Shown piece after piece: positions 1-8,063 of a stretch of DNA of 41,664 nt. Under the pieces are notes generated by a model, which searched no databases, was not told the origin of the DNA, and saw only the letters and a program-made list of their open reading frames with translations. Both the position numbers and the translations under genes were made by a program. Location: positions 1-41,664 of the forward strand of contig CAUYTW010000055.1 of the NCBI GenBank assembly GCA_963575715.1, written 5' to 3'. Source of the stretch: Gammaproteobacteria bacterium. Its GTDB lineage: Bacteria; Pseudomonadota; Gammaproteobacteria; CAIRSR01. Each line of letters starts with the position of its first letter. The first letter of the stretch is position 1.

Positions 1-33
1 GGCTGACAGCCGGGAAAGACCGGCGTTTTTACC

Positions 34-53
34 GGACGGTTGTAAAACCGTCC
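34..53. other. Perfect 8-bp hairpin upstream of the receiver gene
   Basis: GGACGGTT and AACCGTCC form a perfect 8-bp stem around a GTAA tetraloop, followed by a C/T-rich run rather than a T-tract. It could be the end of an upstream transcript, a leader hairpin or part of the adjacent IS200/IS605-like end at 63-94. The sequence does not decide between these. Confidence 0.35.
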
Positions 54-62
54 CCCTTTCCT

Positions 63-94
63 CCCCGCCCTAAAGGGCGCGGTTTCTCGGGGAC
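63..94 (-). repeat. Solo IS200/IS605-like end hairpin (E1)
   Basis: CGCCC-TAAA-GGGCG forms a short stem, followed by GCGGTTTCTCGGGGAC. Read on the minus strand this becomes GAGAAACC plus a hairpin with a CCCTTTAGGG core, which is the look of IS200/IS605 (TnpB-type) right ends. No transposase or TnpB gene lies next to it. The element ends about 5 nt before the ATG at 99, so its GGGGA also serves as the likely ribosome binding site of the receiver gene. Similar hairpins occur at 12059, 29119, 30017 and 34257. Confidence 0.45.
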
Positions 95-98
95 ATTG

Positions 99-476
99 AT
101 GAAAAAAATTCTGATTGTCGACGACCAGCCCATCATCCGTAAGATGGTGCGCATGGTTCTCAAAAATTATTTCGCTCTTGATGAGGCCGAAAATGGTGAC
201 AGCGCGCTGGAACAGATTCTGGTTGAGCGCCCCGATGGCATGGTGCTGGATGTCATGATGCCCGGCAACCTCAACGGTTTTCAGCTTTGCGAGCGCATCA
301 AGCGCGACCCTGCGCTAGCGAGTATCCATGTTGTGCTGGTCACTGCCTGTGCGCAGGTGGCTGATCAGGAACTCGGTCGTGCGATTGGTGCCGATGCCTA
401 TTTTATCAAGCCCTTCAGCCCGCTCGCCTTGGTTCGTCATCTCACCGAGGCGTTGAACGGGGGGCCACAAATATGA
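99..476 (+). CDS. Single-domain (CheY-like) response regulator
   Basis: This is a stand-alone receiver domain of 125 residues with no output domain. The acidic pair Asp8-Asp9, the phospho-acceptor Asp51 (in VLDVMMP), Thr82 and Lys104 (in IKPFSP) are all present, so it should accept phosphate from a histidine kinase. I start it at ATG 99, with GGGGA at 89-93 as ribosome binding site; an in-frame TTG at 96 lies directly before. Its stop overlaps the next gene by 4 nt (ATGA at 473-476), so the two are translationally coupled. The histidine kinase at 1890-3956 is the obvious partner. The output is probably protein-protein contact, since there is no DNA-binding domain. Confidence 0.9.
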   Translation: MKKILIVDDQPIIRKMVRMVLKNYFALDEAENGDSALEQILVERPDGMVLDVMMPGNLNGFQLCERIKRDPALASIHVVLVTACAQVADQELGRAIGADAYFIKPFSPLALVRHLTEALNGGPQI

Positions 477-943
477 ACACGAACGACGCACCCCTGGCCA
501 CATTTACGGCCGGGTGGTGGCATAGCCCTTGGGGCATGGCAACCGTTGGCATGGATGGCAACGTCCACGCGGTCAATCCGGCCTTTGAGCGTTGTACTGG
601 TCTGGCGGGCCAAACGGTGCTCGCAATGAGCGAGGCCACGCTGAGTACCTGGTTGAATGCGCACGGATGTGAACACCGACGGGTTGATATACTCAACAGC
701 GAGCCACGCGCTATTTATTATCTCCATGATAATACGGAGGGAAAGACCAACGTGCGGCGCTTGTCGTATGTCGCCGAATTACTGCGCGAGCCGCTTGCCA
801 GTATTTATGGGTTTGCCGAATTACTGCTGACACAGAATTATGACGAAGAAACCCGGCAAGATTTAACCGCCACCTTGCTCGGCGAAATCGAAGCAATGTC
901 CAATATAATCAATGAGCAGCTCGATGTCACCCGTACCATCTAA
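473..943 (+). CDS. PAS protein with degenerate histidine-kinase dimerisation domain
   Basis: The protein has 156 residues. Residues ~15-90 look like a PAS fold (GMATVGMDGNVHAVNPAFER). Residues ~95-156 resemble a kinase DHp/HisKA hairpin: EPLASIYGFAELLL closely matches TPMASIYGFTEVLL of the kinase at 1890-3956. The H-box histidine is replaced: HELRTP of the neighbour reads ELLREP here, with Glu in the His position. No HATPase domain follows; the protein ends after the second DHp helix. It cannot be an ordinary autokinase. It could bind the kinase or the receiver as a dimerisation adaptor, or be a shortened duplicate of the kinase. It overlaps the receiver gene by 4 nt and is followed by the solute-binding protein. 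Confidence 0.75.
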   Translation: MNTNDAPLATFTAGWWHSPWGMATVGMDGNVHAVNPAFERCTGLAGQTVLAMSEATLSTWLNAHGCEHRRVDILNSEPRAIYYLHDNTEGKTNVRRLSYVAELLREPLASIYGFAELLLTQNYDEETRQDLTATLLGEIEAMSNIINEQLDVTRTI

Positions 944-995
944 AGATATTATTTTGTAAACACCATTGACCTTTACCAAAACTGGAGAACAAACA

Positions 996-1886
996 ATGTC
1001 CACTCAATTCCGTTTGCATTGTGTATTCCTGGCGTGTCTGGCTTGTCTGAGTTTAACGGCGGTTAACGCTGATGATCTCAAGGATATCCAGGCGCGGGGC
1101 GAAATCCGTCATATTGGAATTCGCTACGCTAATTTTGTTACTGGAGCCGGAGATGGATTGGATGTCGAATTAGTCCAGGGTTTCGCTCGTCAACTCGGCG
1201 TACGTTACACACTGGTTTATTCTGATTTCTATAATGTCATTCGCGATTTATTGGGTCAGGAGGTCATGCGTCAAGGTAACGATGTCACATTGACCGGAAA
1301 ACATCCAATTCGGGGCGACATGATTGCTACTGGTTTCACGAAATTGCGCTGGCGTGAAAAAATACTGATCTATTCTGATCCCACCTTTCCCTCGCAGGTG
1401 CTGTTAGTCGCTCGCTCCGAATCGGAACAAAAACCAATTCAAGGCAGTGACAATTTGCTCCAAGATATCGCAGAAACGAAAAGTCTCATTGGTCATAGAA
1501 GTCTACTGGTTATGGAAAGAACTTGCGTCGACCCCGCTAATTATGGTCTGAAAGCCATGGGGATTGATCTCAAGGCGTATACGAAAAGCACCAATCTGAA
1601 CGAAATGGTGCCCGCCTTATTAAATAAGGAGGCGGAACTCACCCTGCTCGACGTGCCCGACGCCGTGCTCGATCTCCAAAAATGGGCCGGTCGCATTAAA
1701 GTGCTCGGGCCGATTTCCGAAGAACAAACTTTAGCGGCGGCCTTTCCGAAATCAGCTACAGCGCTGCGTGATGCCTTTAATGATTATCTGCGCAAGGTTC
1801 GTGCGGATGGTACTTATGATCGACTTGTACGGAAATATTATCCCGGCATCCAACAATATTTTCCGAATTTTTTTGCCAAAAAATAA
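996..1886 (+). CDS. Periplasmic solute-binding protein (SBP_bac_3-like)
   Basis: This is a 296-residue exported protein. I chose ATG 996 because GGAG at 983-986 is well placed and the product then begins with a normal signal peptide ending near AVNA; an upstream TTG at 966 only adds a polar tail. The mature part has the pattern of family 3 amino-acid-type binding proteins: an early GEIRHIGIRY strand, GLDVELVQGFARQLGV, and a C-terminal LRDAFNDYLRKVRADGTYDRL helix region. No ABC transporter permease or ATPase is nearby. The stop lies 3 nt before the kinase start, so it is more likely the ligand-sensing partner of the kinase than part of an importer. The ligand cannot be told. Confidence 0.8.
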   Translation: MSTQFRLHCVFLACLACLSLTAVNADDLKDIQARGEIRHIGIRYANFVTGAGDGLDVELVQGFARQLGVRYTLVYSDFYNVIRDLLGQEVMRQGNDVTLTGKHPIRGDMIATGFTKLRWREKILIYSDPTFPSQVLLVARSESEQKPIQGSDNLLQDIAETKSLIGHRSLLVMERTCVDPANYGLKAMGIDLKAYTKSTNLNEMVPALLNKEAELTLLDVPDAVLDLQKWAGRIKVLGPISEEQTLAAAFPKSATALRDAFNDYLRKVRADGTYDRLVRKYYPGIQQYFPNFFAKK

Positions 1887-1889
1887 CGA

Positions 1890-3956
1890 ATGCTGATACA
1901 CCTGCCTGCGCCGCTACGCCGTATTTCGCCAAGATGGCCTTTGGTGATGGCCGTGGCCTTTGGTTTATATTCGGCTGCGTTACTCACCTATTCCATTAGT
2001 GCGTGGCGGCAGATTAAGGAGGATGCCAATAATTTTCTCGTCGCAGATAGCAAACGGCGTGCTGTAACGTTGGGTGATTTGGCGCTGGAATTGCGTGACA
2101 ACGCGTTGGGCTATACCAATCTCCCCGAGATGTATACCTATCTTACAAACCGTGATTTGGGTATGTCGCCACGTTATGGATTGAATTATTCAATCCAAAT
2201 GATCAAGGAACGTTTCACCAGTCGTGCGGTACAGGATGCTCAACGCTGGGGTACGAATCCACCCCGGATTATTTATTTCCTAGAAACCGGTGCGCCGCTT
2301 GTCGATACGGGTCCGCCGGATGCACCATTTGATTTTGTCGCCTCTTTGGACGAACAAGTCAAATTACTGATCGATCCCGCGCATGGCTGGGTGCTGGCCG
2401 TGGCGCAGGTTGATTTTAAGGAACGACGGGAAGGACGGGTGGTCGTAGCCACACCTATTGAAGTGTTGTATCGCAACCTACTGTTGCGCTCGGAGTCTGC
2501 TACGGGCTACCGCGAATTGTTGCTGACGAACGATAGTACGGTACTGCCGACCCGCGTTCCCAATACCATGCAATCAGAATGGCTTACCCAACTGCTCCCA
2601 AACAGCGTCACACCTGTGGATGCAGAGGGCGAATTATTCGCGATTATGACGCCAGTCCCGGGCCTTGCGCTGCGCCTGATGACCCTGGTACCACACGAAC
2701 GGGCTTATGGGCACATTGTTTCGGCGAGCGTGTTGTGGGTTGCCGCCGTGGTGCCGTTACTGATGCTGTTCGTGGCCTTCCGGCTGGATCGCCTACGCAT
2801 GCAGACAGAGCGTTTGCAGGTGGCGATGGCCGCTTCCGAACGGGAACGACTACGGGCCGAGATTCGCAATTACGAGCTGGCGGAGGAAATCCAACGCCGC
2901 GAGACGTTGGAAGCGCATCTCAAAGAACGTACCGAACAACTCGAGGCCATTTTTACGTTAAGTTCCGATGGTTTCGTAACCTTTGGGCCAACTCATCGCG
3001 CCAGCTACATTAGTCCAGGGTTTTGGAAAATTACCGGATTGGCAGACGCGATTAGCGTTGGACTGACGTTTGACGATTTCATAGAACGGATTGCCGCGCA
3101 CTGTGCCACCGGCAGCCTGGAGCCTCTCCGGGGAGGGCACGGATCGGGGCAGACCCGCATTGAACTGCGTCAACCCGGGAGTCCGGTGCTGACGGTTGCA
3201 GTCCGCTTCGGCGCGGGTGATGTGGTCGCTGAGATTTTGTATTTCCGCGACATCACTCACGAAACCGCAGTAGAACGAATCAAAAACGAATTTCTCGCCA
3301 TGGCAGCCCACGAACTGCGCACCCCAATGGCCAGCATCTATGGTTTTACGGAAGTCTTGTTAAGCCAGGATCTCTCTGCGGAAATACGGGAATTACTTGA
3401 AATCATTTTTCATAGTTCCGAATTGGTCATCACCATCATCAACGAATTGCTCGATTTGGCCCGCATTGAGGCGCGACAGGGCAAAGATTTTCATCTAGAG
3501 CGTATCGATGCCCGCGCCCTGGTGGACGAAATCGTCATCCATTTCAAGGTACCAGCAGGCAGCACTTCGCCGCTTAAATCTGTGATGGAGCTTGATCATT
3601 ATTGGATCCGTGCGGACCACAAAAAGTTGATCCAAGCGCTTGGCAACGTGCTCTCTAACGCCTACAAGTATTCGCCGCATGGCGGCGCAGTGACCATTGA
3701 ACTGCTCGCGACTCCGCCCCGGGTTGGTATCTGTATCACCGATCAAGGCATCGGGATGACGCCACAACAACTTAACAGGATCTATGAACGTTTTTATCGC
3801 GCCGATACATCAGGAAAAATTCCTGGTGCCGGGTTGGGAATGAGTATCGTCAAAGAAATCATCGAACTCCATGGTGGGGTGATAGAAATTGTCAGCGAGT
3901 TGGGTATTGGTACCCGTGTAACATTGTGGCTACCCATGGCCAACACTGAAGTCTAA
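1890..3956 (+). CDS. Membrane sensor histidine kinase with PAS domain
   Basis: The protein has 688 residues. A transmembrane segment at ~16-36 and a second at ~280-298 enclose a periplasmic sensor region of about 240 residues without a recognisable name. A coiled coil (~300-345), a PAS domain (~346-455), a HisKA domain with phospho-acceptor His474 (HELRTP), and a HATPase_c domain follow. The ATPase has an N box around 585 (NVLSNAYKYSP), a G1 box near 617 (DQGIGM) and a G2 box near 646 (GAGLGMSIV). All catalytic motifs are intact. It lies 3 nt after the solute-binding protein, which may dock on the periplasmic domain. The likely target is the receiver at 99-476, three genes upstream. Confidence 0.9.
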   Translation: MLIHLPAPLRRISPRWPLVMAVAFGLYSAALLTYSISAWRQIKEDANNFLVADSKRRAVTLGDLALELRDNALGYTNLPEMYTYLTNRDLGMSPRYGLNYSIQMIKERFTSRAVQDAQRWGTNPPRIIYFLETGAPLVDTGPPDAPFDFVASLDEQVKLLIDPAHGWVLAVAQVDFKERREGRVVVATPIEVLYRNLLLRSESATGYRELLLTNDSTVLPTRVPNTMQSEWLTQLLPNSVTPVDAEGELFAIMTPVPGLALRLMTLVPHERAYGHIVSASVLWVAAVVPLLMLFVAFRLDRLRMQTERLQVAMAASERERLRAEIRNYELAEEIQRRETLEAHLKERTEQLEAIFTLSSDGFVTFGPTHRASYISPGFWKITGLADAISVGLTFDDFIERIAAHCATGSLEPLRGGHGSGQTRIELRQPGSPVLTVAVRFGAGDVVAEILYFRDITHETAVERIKNEFLAMAAHELRTPMASIYGFTEVLLSQDLSAEIRELLEIIFHSSELVITIINELLDLARIEARQGKDFHLERIDARALVDEIVIHFKVPAGSTSPLKSVMELDHYWIRADHKKLIQALGNVLSNAYKYSPHGGAVTIELLATPPRVGICITDQGIGMTPQQLNRIYERFYRADTSGKIPGAGLGMSIVKEIIELHGGVIEIVSELGIGTRVTLWLPMANTEV

Positions 3957-3982
3957 AAATAACGTAACTGCCCAGGTACCGA

Positions 3983-4345
3983 TCATCTCCAGGGCAATCG
4001 CGCTATGTTGCTTCGGCTACCACGTAGGGTTTTGCCGTCCAGGCAGATCTGTTCGTCCACCATGCGCGGCACGGCCGTTTGTGTCCACGGCAGGAACACC
4101 TCCGCGAAGGCACCGGGGGCCAAACGCCCGATGACGTCACTGAGTGTGTCGTGCGAAGGGATGTCGCTGGGCAGCAACAGGAATTGTCGGAACCATTCCT
4201 CTTTTTCGCGGGCGAAGGTTTCCATTCCCACCCAGCCCTCAATTCCGCTCAATACTGCACAAAAAACGATTATCAGGATGTCTTGGCGTAGGTGTAGTTT
4301 GTTTTTGGTTTCCCGTCGAGGATCGGCGAGTGCGGTAAACTAGGG
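3983..4345 (-). pseudogene. Remnant of ISAs1-family transposase (N-terminal part)
   Basis: The minus strand reads DPRRETKNKLHL, LIIVFCAVLSGIEGW, ETFAREKEEW, IPSHDTLSDV and CLDGKTLRGS. This is the order seen in the N-terminal third of ISAs1/H-repeat transposases, through the first DDE aspartate region (DGKT). After LRGS the reading frame loses similarity and stops at 3983; towards the 5' end an in-frame TAG precedes the fragment. Two thirds of the protein and both terminal inverted repeats are missing, so this is an old, inactive relic between the kinase and the TPR gene. Confidence 0.7.
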
Positions 4346-4558
4346 TCTGGGATCAGGCAGTATGGGAGTTTAGGGGGGAAGTAACGAAATCGCCATCCTC
4401 TCCTTCCTTGTCAAGGTGGTAGATAGCATGATTGCCCTGAAAACTTACCCTGGGGTACTTTTTCAACTTCCGGTAGTTGAAAGCCATCGGGATCGAAGAT
4501 TTTTTCACACGTAATTGTACTTATTTGATTGAATACTATTTTCTAATTAAAATAAATC
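4346..4558. other. Intergenic stretch, no gene seen
   Basis: I see no convincing gene here. A short minus-strand open stretch between about 4420 and 4510 (FDPDGFQLPEVEKV) may be a scrap of a coding region, but it is too short to name. The last 60 bases are AT-rich and hold the possible promoter at 4525-4553. Confidence 0.4.
4525..4553 (+). promoter_or_regulatory. Possible sigma-70 promoter of TPR/TpsB operon
   Basis: TTGATT (4525-4530) and TAAAAT (4548-4553) are separated by exactly 17 nt and resemble -35 and -10 boxes. Transcription would begin almost at the ATG at 4559, and no Shine-Dalgarno sequence precedes that ATG, so a leaderless mRNA is conceivable. A weaker alternative pair lies about 10 nt upstream. 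Confidence 0.3.
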
Positions 4559-6055
4559 ATGTTTTCAAAAATTAAAAAAATTTTTTGGATTCCCTTCCTT
4601 GGTTTCATCATATTGATTCCGGTCCTCAGTGCAGGAGATGATCATGATGCTGGCACGGAAAAAATCGATGAAGTATTGAAAGATTCCATAACCATAGAGA
4701 GCCATATTGTCCAGCTCAAATCTTTTCTTCAGCGTAACCCATTGCGAGTACGAGAGCGGATTTTGCTTGGTCATCTTTATTTAGAACAAGACAAACCAGC
4801 GGCTGCGGAACAAGAATTTGAAATTGCCCGAAAAGTAGGAGCAGATCCAAGGGAAATCCTGCCATTGCTTGGATACTCTCTTTTGGCTCAAGGTAATGCG
4901 CTTGGCTTGCTAGAAAGGATTAAGCCACCCAATCCGGTTCCATCTTACTTGCGGGCGCAAATAGCCTTGCTATATGGTCAGGCCCAACTTATGTTGGAAC
5001 AATTCAACGCAGCGGTAGCGAGTTTCAACGAAGCGCTAAAATGGGGCGGCGTGTCGAATGCTGCGCGCATCGGTTTGGCGTGGACAGCATTGGCGGAAAA
5101 TGACTTTGAAAGGGCTGAAGCCGAAGTGACTCAGGCATTCGCTGGTGACCCCCGCTCCGCCGATGTCTGGTTGGTTAAAGCGGAAATTTTGCGTTTACGC
5201 GCTAAACCAGATGAAGCGCGAGATGCCTTCGCCAATGTCCTCGCTCTTGAACCACGTAATCTTTCGGCGCGTCTCGGCAAGGCGGCCATGGAGTTGGCTC
5301 AACACCAAACCGATTTAGCGGCTAAAGATTTGCGCGTCGCATCTCAAATGGCACCACGACACCCTCTGGTCAATCGGTTGAATGTACTGCTCGCAGCCGA
5401 GCGTGGCAATCCTGGCTTGGAGGAAATCCTCAATTTCCTTACGAGCGTAGATCAAGAGAAATCTTCTCCCACATTTCTTTTCGCGCTAGGTAAGTTGATG
5501 GCGCGAGAAATCAAGACCGGACATCATCAAGCAATATTATTCGCCGCACGTCGCCTTCAGAATCAAGCGCCAAAGTTAGCCCTGGGTTACTCAATGGAAG
5601 GAGCGGTACGAATGATTCAACAAGATTGGGATGGCGCTGCCCGTGCCCTGGACTCGGCCTACTGGCGAGAACCCAGTGGCCTGCTCGCGGTGGATTTTTA
5701 TATTGCGCGGATGAATAGCGGGAAGGAGGGTGCGGAAACAATCCTGGAAAATTGGTTTTCCACGCATCCCGACGACCTTGAAACTCGACTGGCGGCGGCA
5801 ATTGCTTTCCAGCGTAAAGAACAGTTCTACATGGCCCAAACTTATTATGAAAAAATATTGAAAGTTCAACCGAATCATTTCGTTGCATTAAATAATTTAG
5901 CGTGGCTTTATTTTATAAAGCATGATCCACGGGCAATAGCATTCGCGGAACGCGCATATCAAATTACACCAAATAATTCGCAAGTCTTAGATACTTATCA
6001 CCAAATTTTGTTAAGCAAAAATAATTTACAACGTGCAATTATTCCATTGCGATAA
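4559..6055 (+). CDS. Exported TPR-repeat protein
   Basis: The protein has 498 residues. A hydrophobic N-terminus (FWIPFLGFIILIPVLSAG) looks like a signal peptide or anchor. The rest is a string of tetratricopeptide-type helical pairs, for example around LLGHLYLEQDKPAAAEQEF, FNAAVASFNEALKWG, AEILRLRAKPDEARDAFANV and the C-terminal YYEKILKVQPNHFVALNNLA. Such repeats are protein-binding scaffolds. The pattern resembles the large TPR proteins found with exopolysaccharide or protein secretion systems. It lies 65 nt upstream of the TpsB porin, same strand, and may serve it as a periplasmic partner; that link is inferred from position only. Confidence 0.75.
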   Translation: MFSKIKKIFWIPFLGFIILIPVLSAGDDHDAGTEKIDEVLKDSITIESHIVQLKSFLQRNPLRVRERILLGHLYLEQDKPAAAEQEFEIARKVGADPREILPLLGYSLLAQGNALGLLERIKPPNPVPSYLRAQIALLYGQAQLMLEQFNAAVASFNEALKWGGVSNAARIGLAWTALAENDFERAEAEVTQAFAGDPRSADVWLVKAEILRLRAKPDEARDAFANVLALEPRNLSARLGKAAMELAQHQTDLAAKDLRVASQMAPRHPLVNRLNVLLAAERGNPGLEEILNFLTSVDQEKSSPTFLFALGKLMAREIKTGHHQAILFAARRLQNQAPKLALGYSMEGAVRMIQQDWDGAARALDSAYWREPSGLLAVDFYIARMNSGKEGAETILENWFSTHPDDLETRLAAAIAFQRKEQFYMAQTYYEKILKVQPNHFVALNNLAWLYFIKHDPRAIAFAERAYQITPNNSQVLDTYHQILLSKNNLQRAIIPLR

Positions 6056-6120
6056 TTTAACACATCATTTTTTCGGTAGCTATTAATTACGTTTCCTGGA
6101 AATATATCTGAATTAAATTT

Positions 6121-7836
6121 ATGAGATCTCTTAGCGAAAATAAAATAGCGATGGTTTTGGTTGCAATGGTAATTATATTTTCAACCTCATGGGCGGGAAC
6201 CATTCCAGACGCAGGAACAATATTGCGAGAAATCGAACGATCCACCGGAAAGCAAGAAATGGCACCGGCACCATTAACCATTATTGATCATCCACCTGCC
6301 AGTGCGCCTTTGCCAGAAAAAGCGGGAGAAACCGTATTGGTAATTTCGTTCCGTATCAAGGCGACTCTTTTTTCGGAAGATACATTGCGTTCGTTACTAA
6401 AGGATTATGTTGGTCGAGCACTAACCCTTGCTGAATTACAGGAAGCTGCGCGTAAAATCGGTGACTATTATACTCAACACGATTATTTGGCCCATGCCTA
6501 TCTTCCTCCTCAAACGGTACACGATGGCGTGGTCGAGATAGTGGTAGTCGAAAGTCGTTTGAGTCAAGTGAAAATTGATCCTTCAAGTACCACGCGCCTG
6601 AATTACTCGCTCGCCACTGGATTGATCCAATTCCGTGCCGAGGTTGGTCAATTGCTACACCCATCTAAATTGAGTGAATCTATGGAGATTTTTAATGAGA
6701 TTCCTGGTGTGCGGGCTACGAGTACTCTGGCGCCAGGTCTTGTTGAAAGTGAAAGCGTTGCAATTTTGAAAATTGAGGATGGGCCATTGCTTGGTGGCAT
6801 GTTTACTCTGGATAAGGGAGGTTCTCACACTACTGGCGCAAAACGAGCTTTGCTGACCACGGCGATAAATGATTATTTTGGTCAAGGAGATCAGTTTTCG
6901 GTTGTGGGGCTAAAATCCTCGGGCAGTTCTTACATACGTCTGGGCGCAACAATGCCGGCGGGCATTTCTGGTCTGATGCTCGGAACTAATGGATCGGTAC
7001 TGGAATATAAAGTCGGAGGTGCCTTAACACCGCTTGACTTACATGGTCATGCCTGGACCATGGGTGTGAATGCTGGTTATCCGATTAAACGTAGTTCCAA
7101 TTTTTCCCTCACCGCAAATGCAACTTTCGATCACAAGCGGATGGTTGATTTTGGAAATGAAGTGATGCTTGGCGATAAACAAATTGAAGTCTTTACTTTT
7201 GGTTTATCGGCAATGATTAAGGACGGATGGCTGGGTGACGCAACCAATCGTCTGGGAATCACGTTCAACGCGGGACGTCTAGACCTTTCCAGGCAAAAGG
7301 AAAAATTCAAGGCTGACCAATCCACCGCGCGGACTAATGGTGTTTTCACAAAGTTGGCTTTCACCGCAGCGCGTGAGCAGCTTTTATGGGAAAAAATAAT
7401 CCTGGTAGATAATTTTCGTGCTCAGGTGGCGCGTCCCAACTTGGATGGTTCCGAACAATTTTCCTTGGGAGGTCAGGATGGAATTCGTGCTTATCCGGTC
7501 AGCGAAGCCGCCGGAGATGCTGGTTGGATTAATTCACTAGAATTGCGTTGGCAAAAGATGGATCAGCTTCAGTTATTTGGATTTTACGATATCGGTAGAA
7601 TTCACCAACATAATCATCTTTGGGATGGATGGCAGTCCGTTCCTGGTCAACCCAATGGTTATCTGCTTCATGGAACTGGGATAGGAATGATGTGGTCGCC
7701 ATTTTCTTATTTACAAGTTAAAGCAACGCTGGCGCGCACAATTGACGATAATCCAGGCCATGATGTTGCTGGCAATGACAGCGATGGCACTCAAGATAAA
7801 ATGCGGAGCTGGATTCAGGCTGTGATCAATTTTTAA
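6121..7836 (+). CDS. TpsB-type two-partner secretion outer-membrane protein (ShlB/FhaC/HecB family)
   Basis: The protein has 571 residues, the usual size. A signal peptide (~1-26) is followed by a polypeptide-transport-associated region: a POTRA domain at ~70-150 (FRIKATLFSEDTLRSLLKDY, AARKIGDYYTQHDYLAHAYL) and a second, ShlB-type region to ~220. The rest is a 16-strand-type beta-barrel; FSLGGQDGIRAYP corresponds to the conserved region near strands 11-12, and the chain ends in an aromatic residue (VINF), as outer-membrane proteins do. It should export a TpsA protein with an N-terminal haemagglutinin-activity domain. No TpsA gene adjoins it; the only one in the window is at 22082-24493 on the other strand. 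Confidence 0.88.
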   Translation: MRSLSENKIAMVLVAMVIIFSTSWAGTIPDAGTILREIERSTGKQEMAPAPLTIIDHPPASAPLPEKAGETVLVISFRIKATLFSEDTLRSLLKDYVGRALTLAELQEAARKIGDYYTQHDYLAHAYLPPQTVHDGVVEIVVVESRLSQVKIDPSSTTRLNYSLATGLIQFRAEVGQLLHPSKLSESMEIFNEIPGVRATSTLAPGLVESESVAILKIEDGPLLGGMFTLDKGGSHTTGAKRALLTTAINDYFGQGDQFSVVGLKSSGSSYIRLGATMPAGISGLMLGTNGSVLEYKVGGALTPLDLHGHAWTMGVNAGYPIKRSSNFSLTANATFDHKRMVDFGNEVMLGDKQIEVFTFGLSAMIKDGWLGDATNRLGITFNAGRLDLSRQKEKFKADQSTARTNGVFTKLAFTAAREQLLWEKIILVDNFRAQVARPNLDGSEQFSLGGQDGIRAYPVSEAAGDAGWINSLELRWQKMDQLQLFGFYDIGRIHQHNHLWDGWQSVPGQPNGYLLHGTGIGMMWSPFSYLQVKATLARTIDDNPGHDVAGNDSDGTQDKMRSWIQAVINF

Positions 7837-7914
7837 TCTCCATCTGAATAGAATTTTCAGAGTTAAAGACTGCATATTGATTTAAGGACAAAATTAGACT
7901 ATCTTGAATATTAT

Positions 7915-7985
7915 TAGGAGATATGCTGTTAAATTTATAACTCCATAAAGGATTAAGTTTCTTTCTGTCATTCTGTGCCGAGGGC
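7915..7985. repeat. Truncated copy (left half) of the MITE-like element
   Basis: TAGGAGATATGCTGTTAAAT, followed by CCATAAAGGATTAAGTTTC and CTGTCATTCTGTG, parallels the left half of the element at 9689-9849. The right half and right terminal repeat are missing. The copy has diverged more than the others. It sits in the 227-nt gap between the TpsB gene and nagZ, which otherwise shows only AT-rich sequence and a small GGGCG/CGCCC hairpin near 7980-8000. Confidence 0.6.
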
Positions 7986-8063
7986 GTATTAGCGCCCGTG
8001 TAAAAAAAAATGTCTAATTACCTGGATGCCCAATTAATTCTAAATTTTAGGAGCAGTCATATT

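Noticed and set aside
99-101. TTG 96, TTG 966, TTG 10548, TTG 11465 and TTG 29159 as gene starts
   Set aside because: In each case a better ATG with a suitable ribosome binding site or family-typical N-terminus lies at or just after it.
2579-3013. 144-residue open frame inside the histidine kinase gene
   Set aside because: It lies wholly within an intact, domain-typical kinase in another frame and has no family features; codon-shadow of the real gene.
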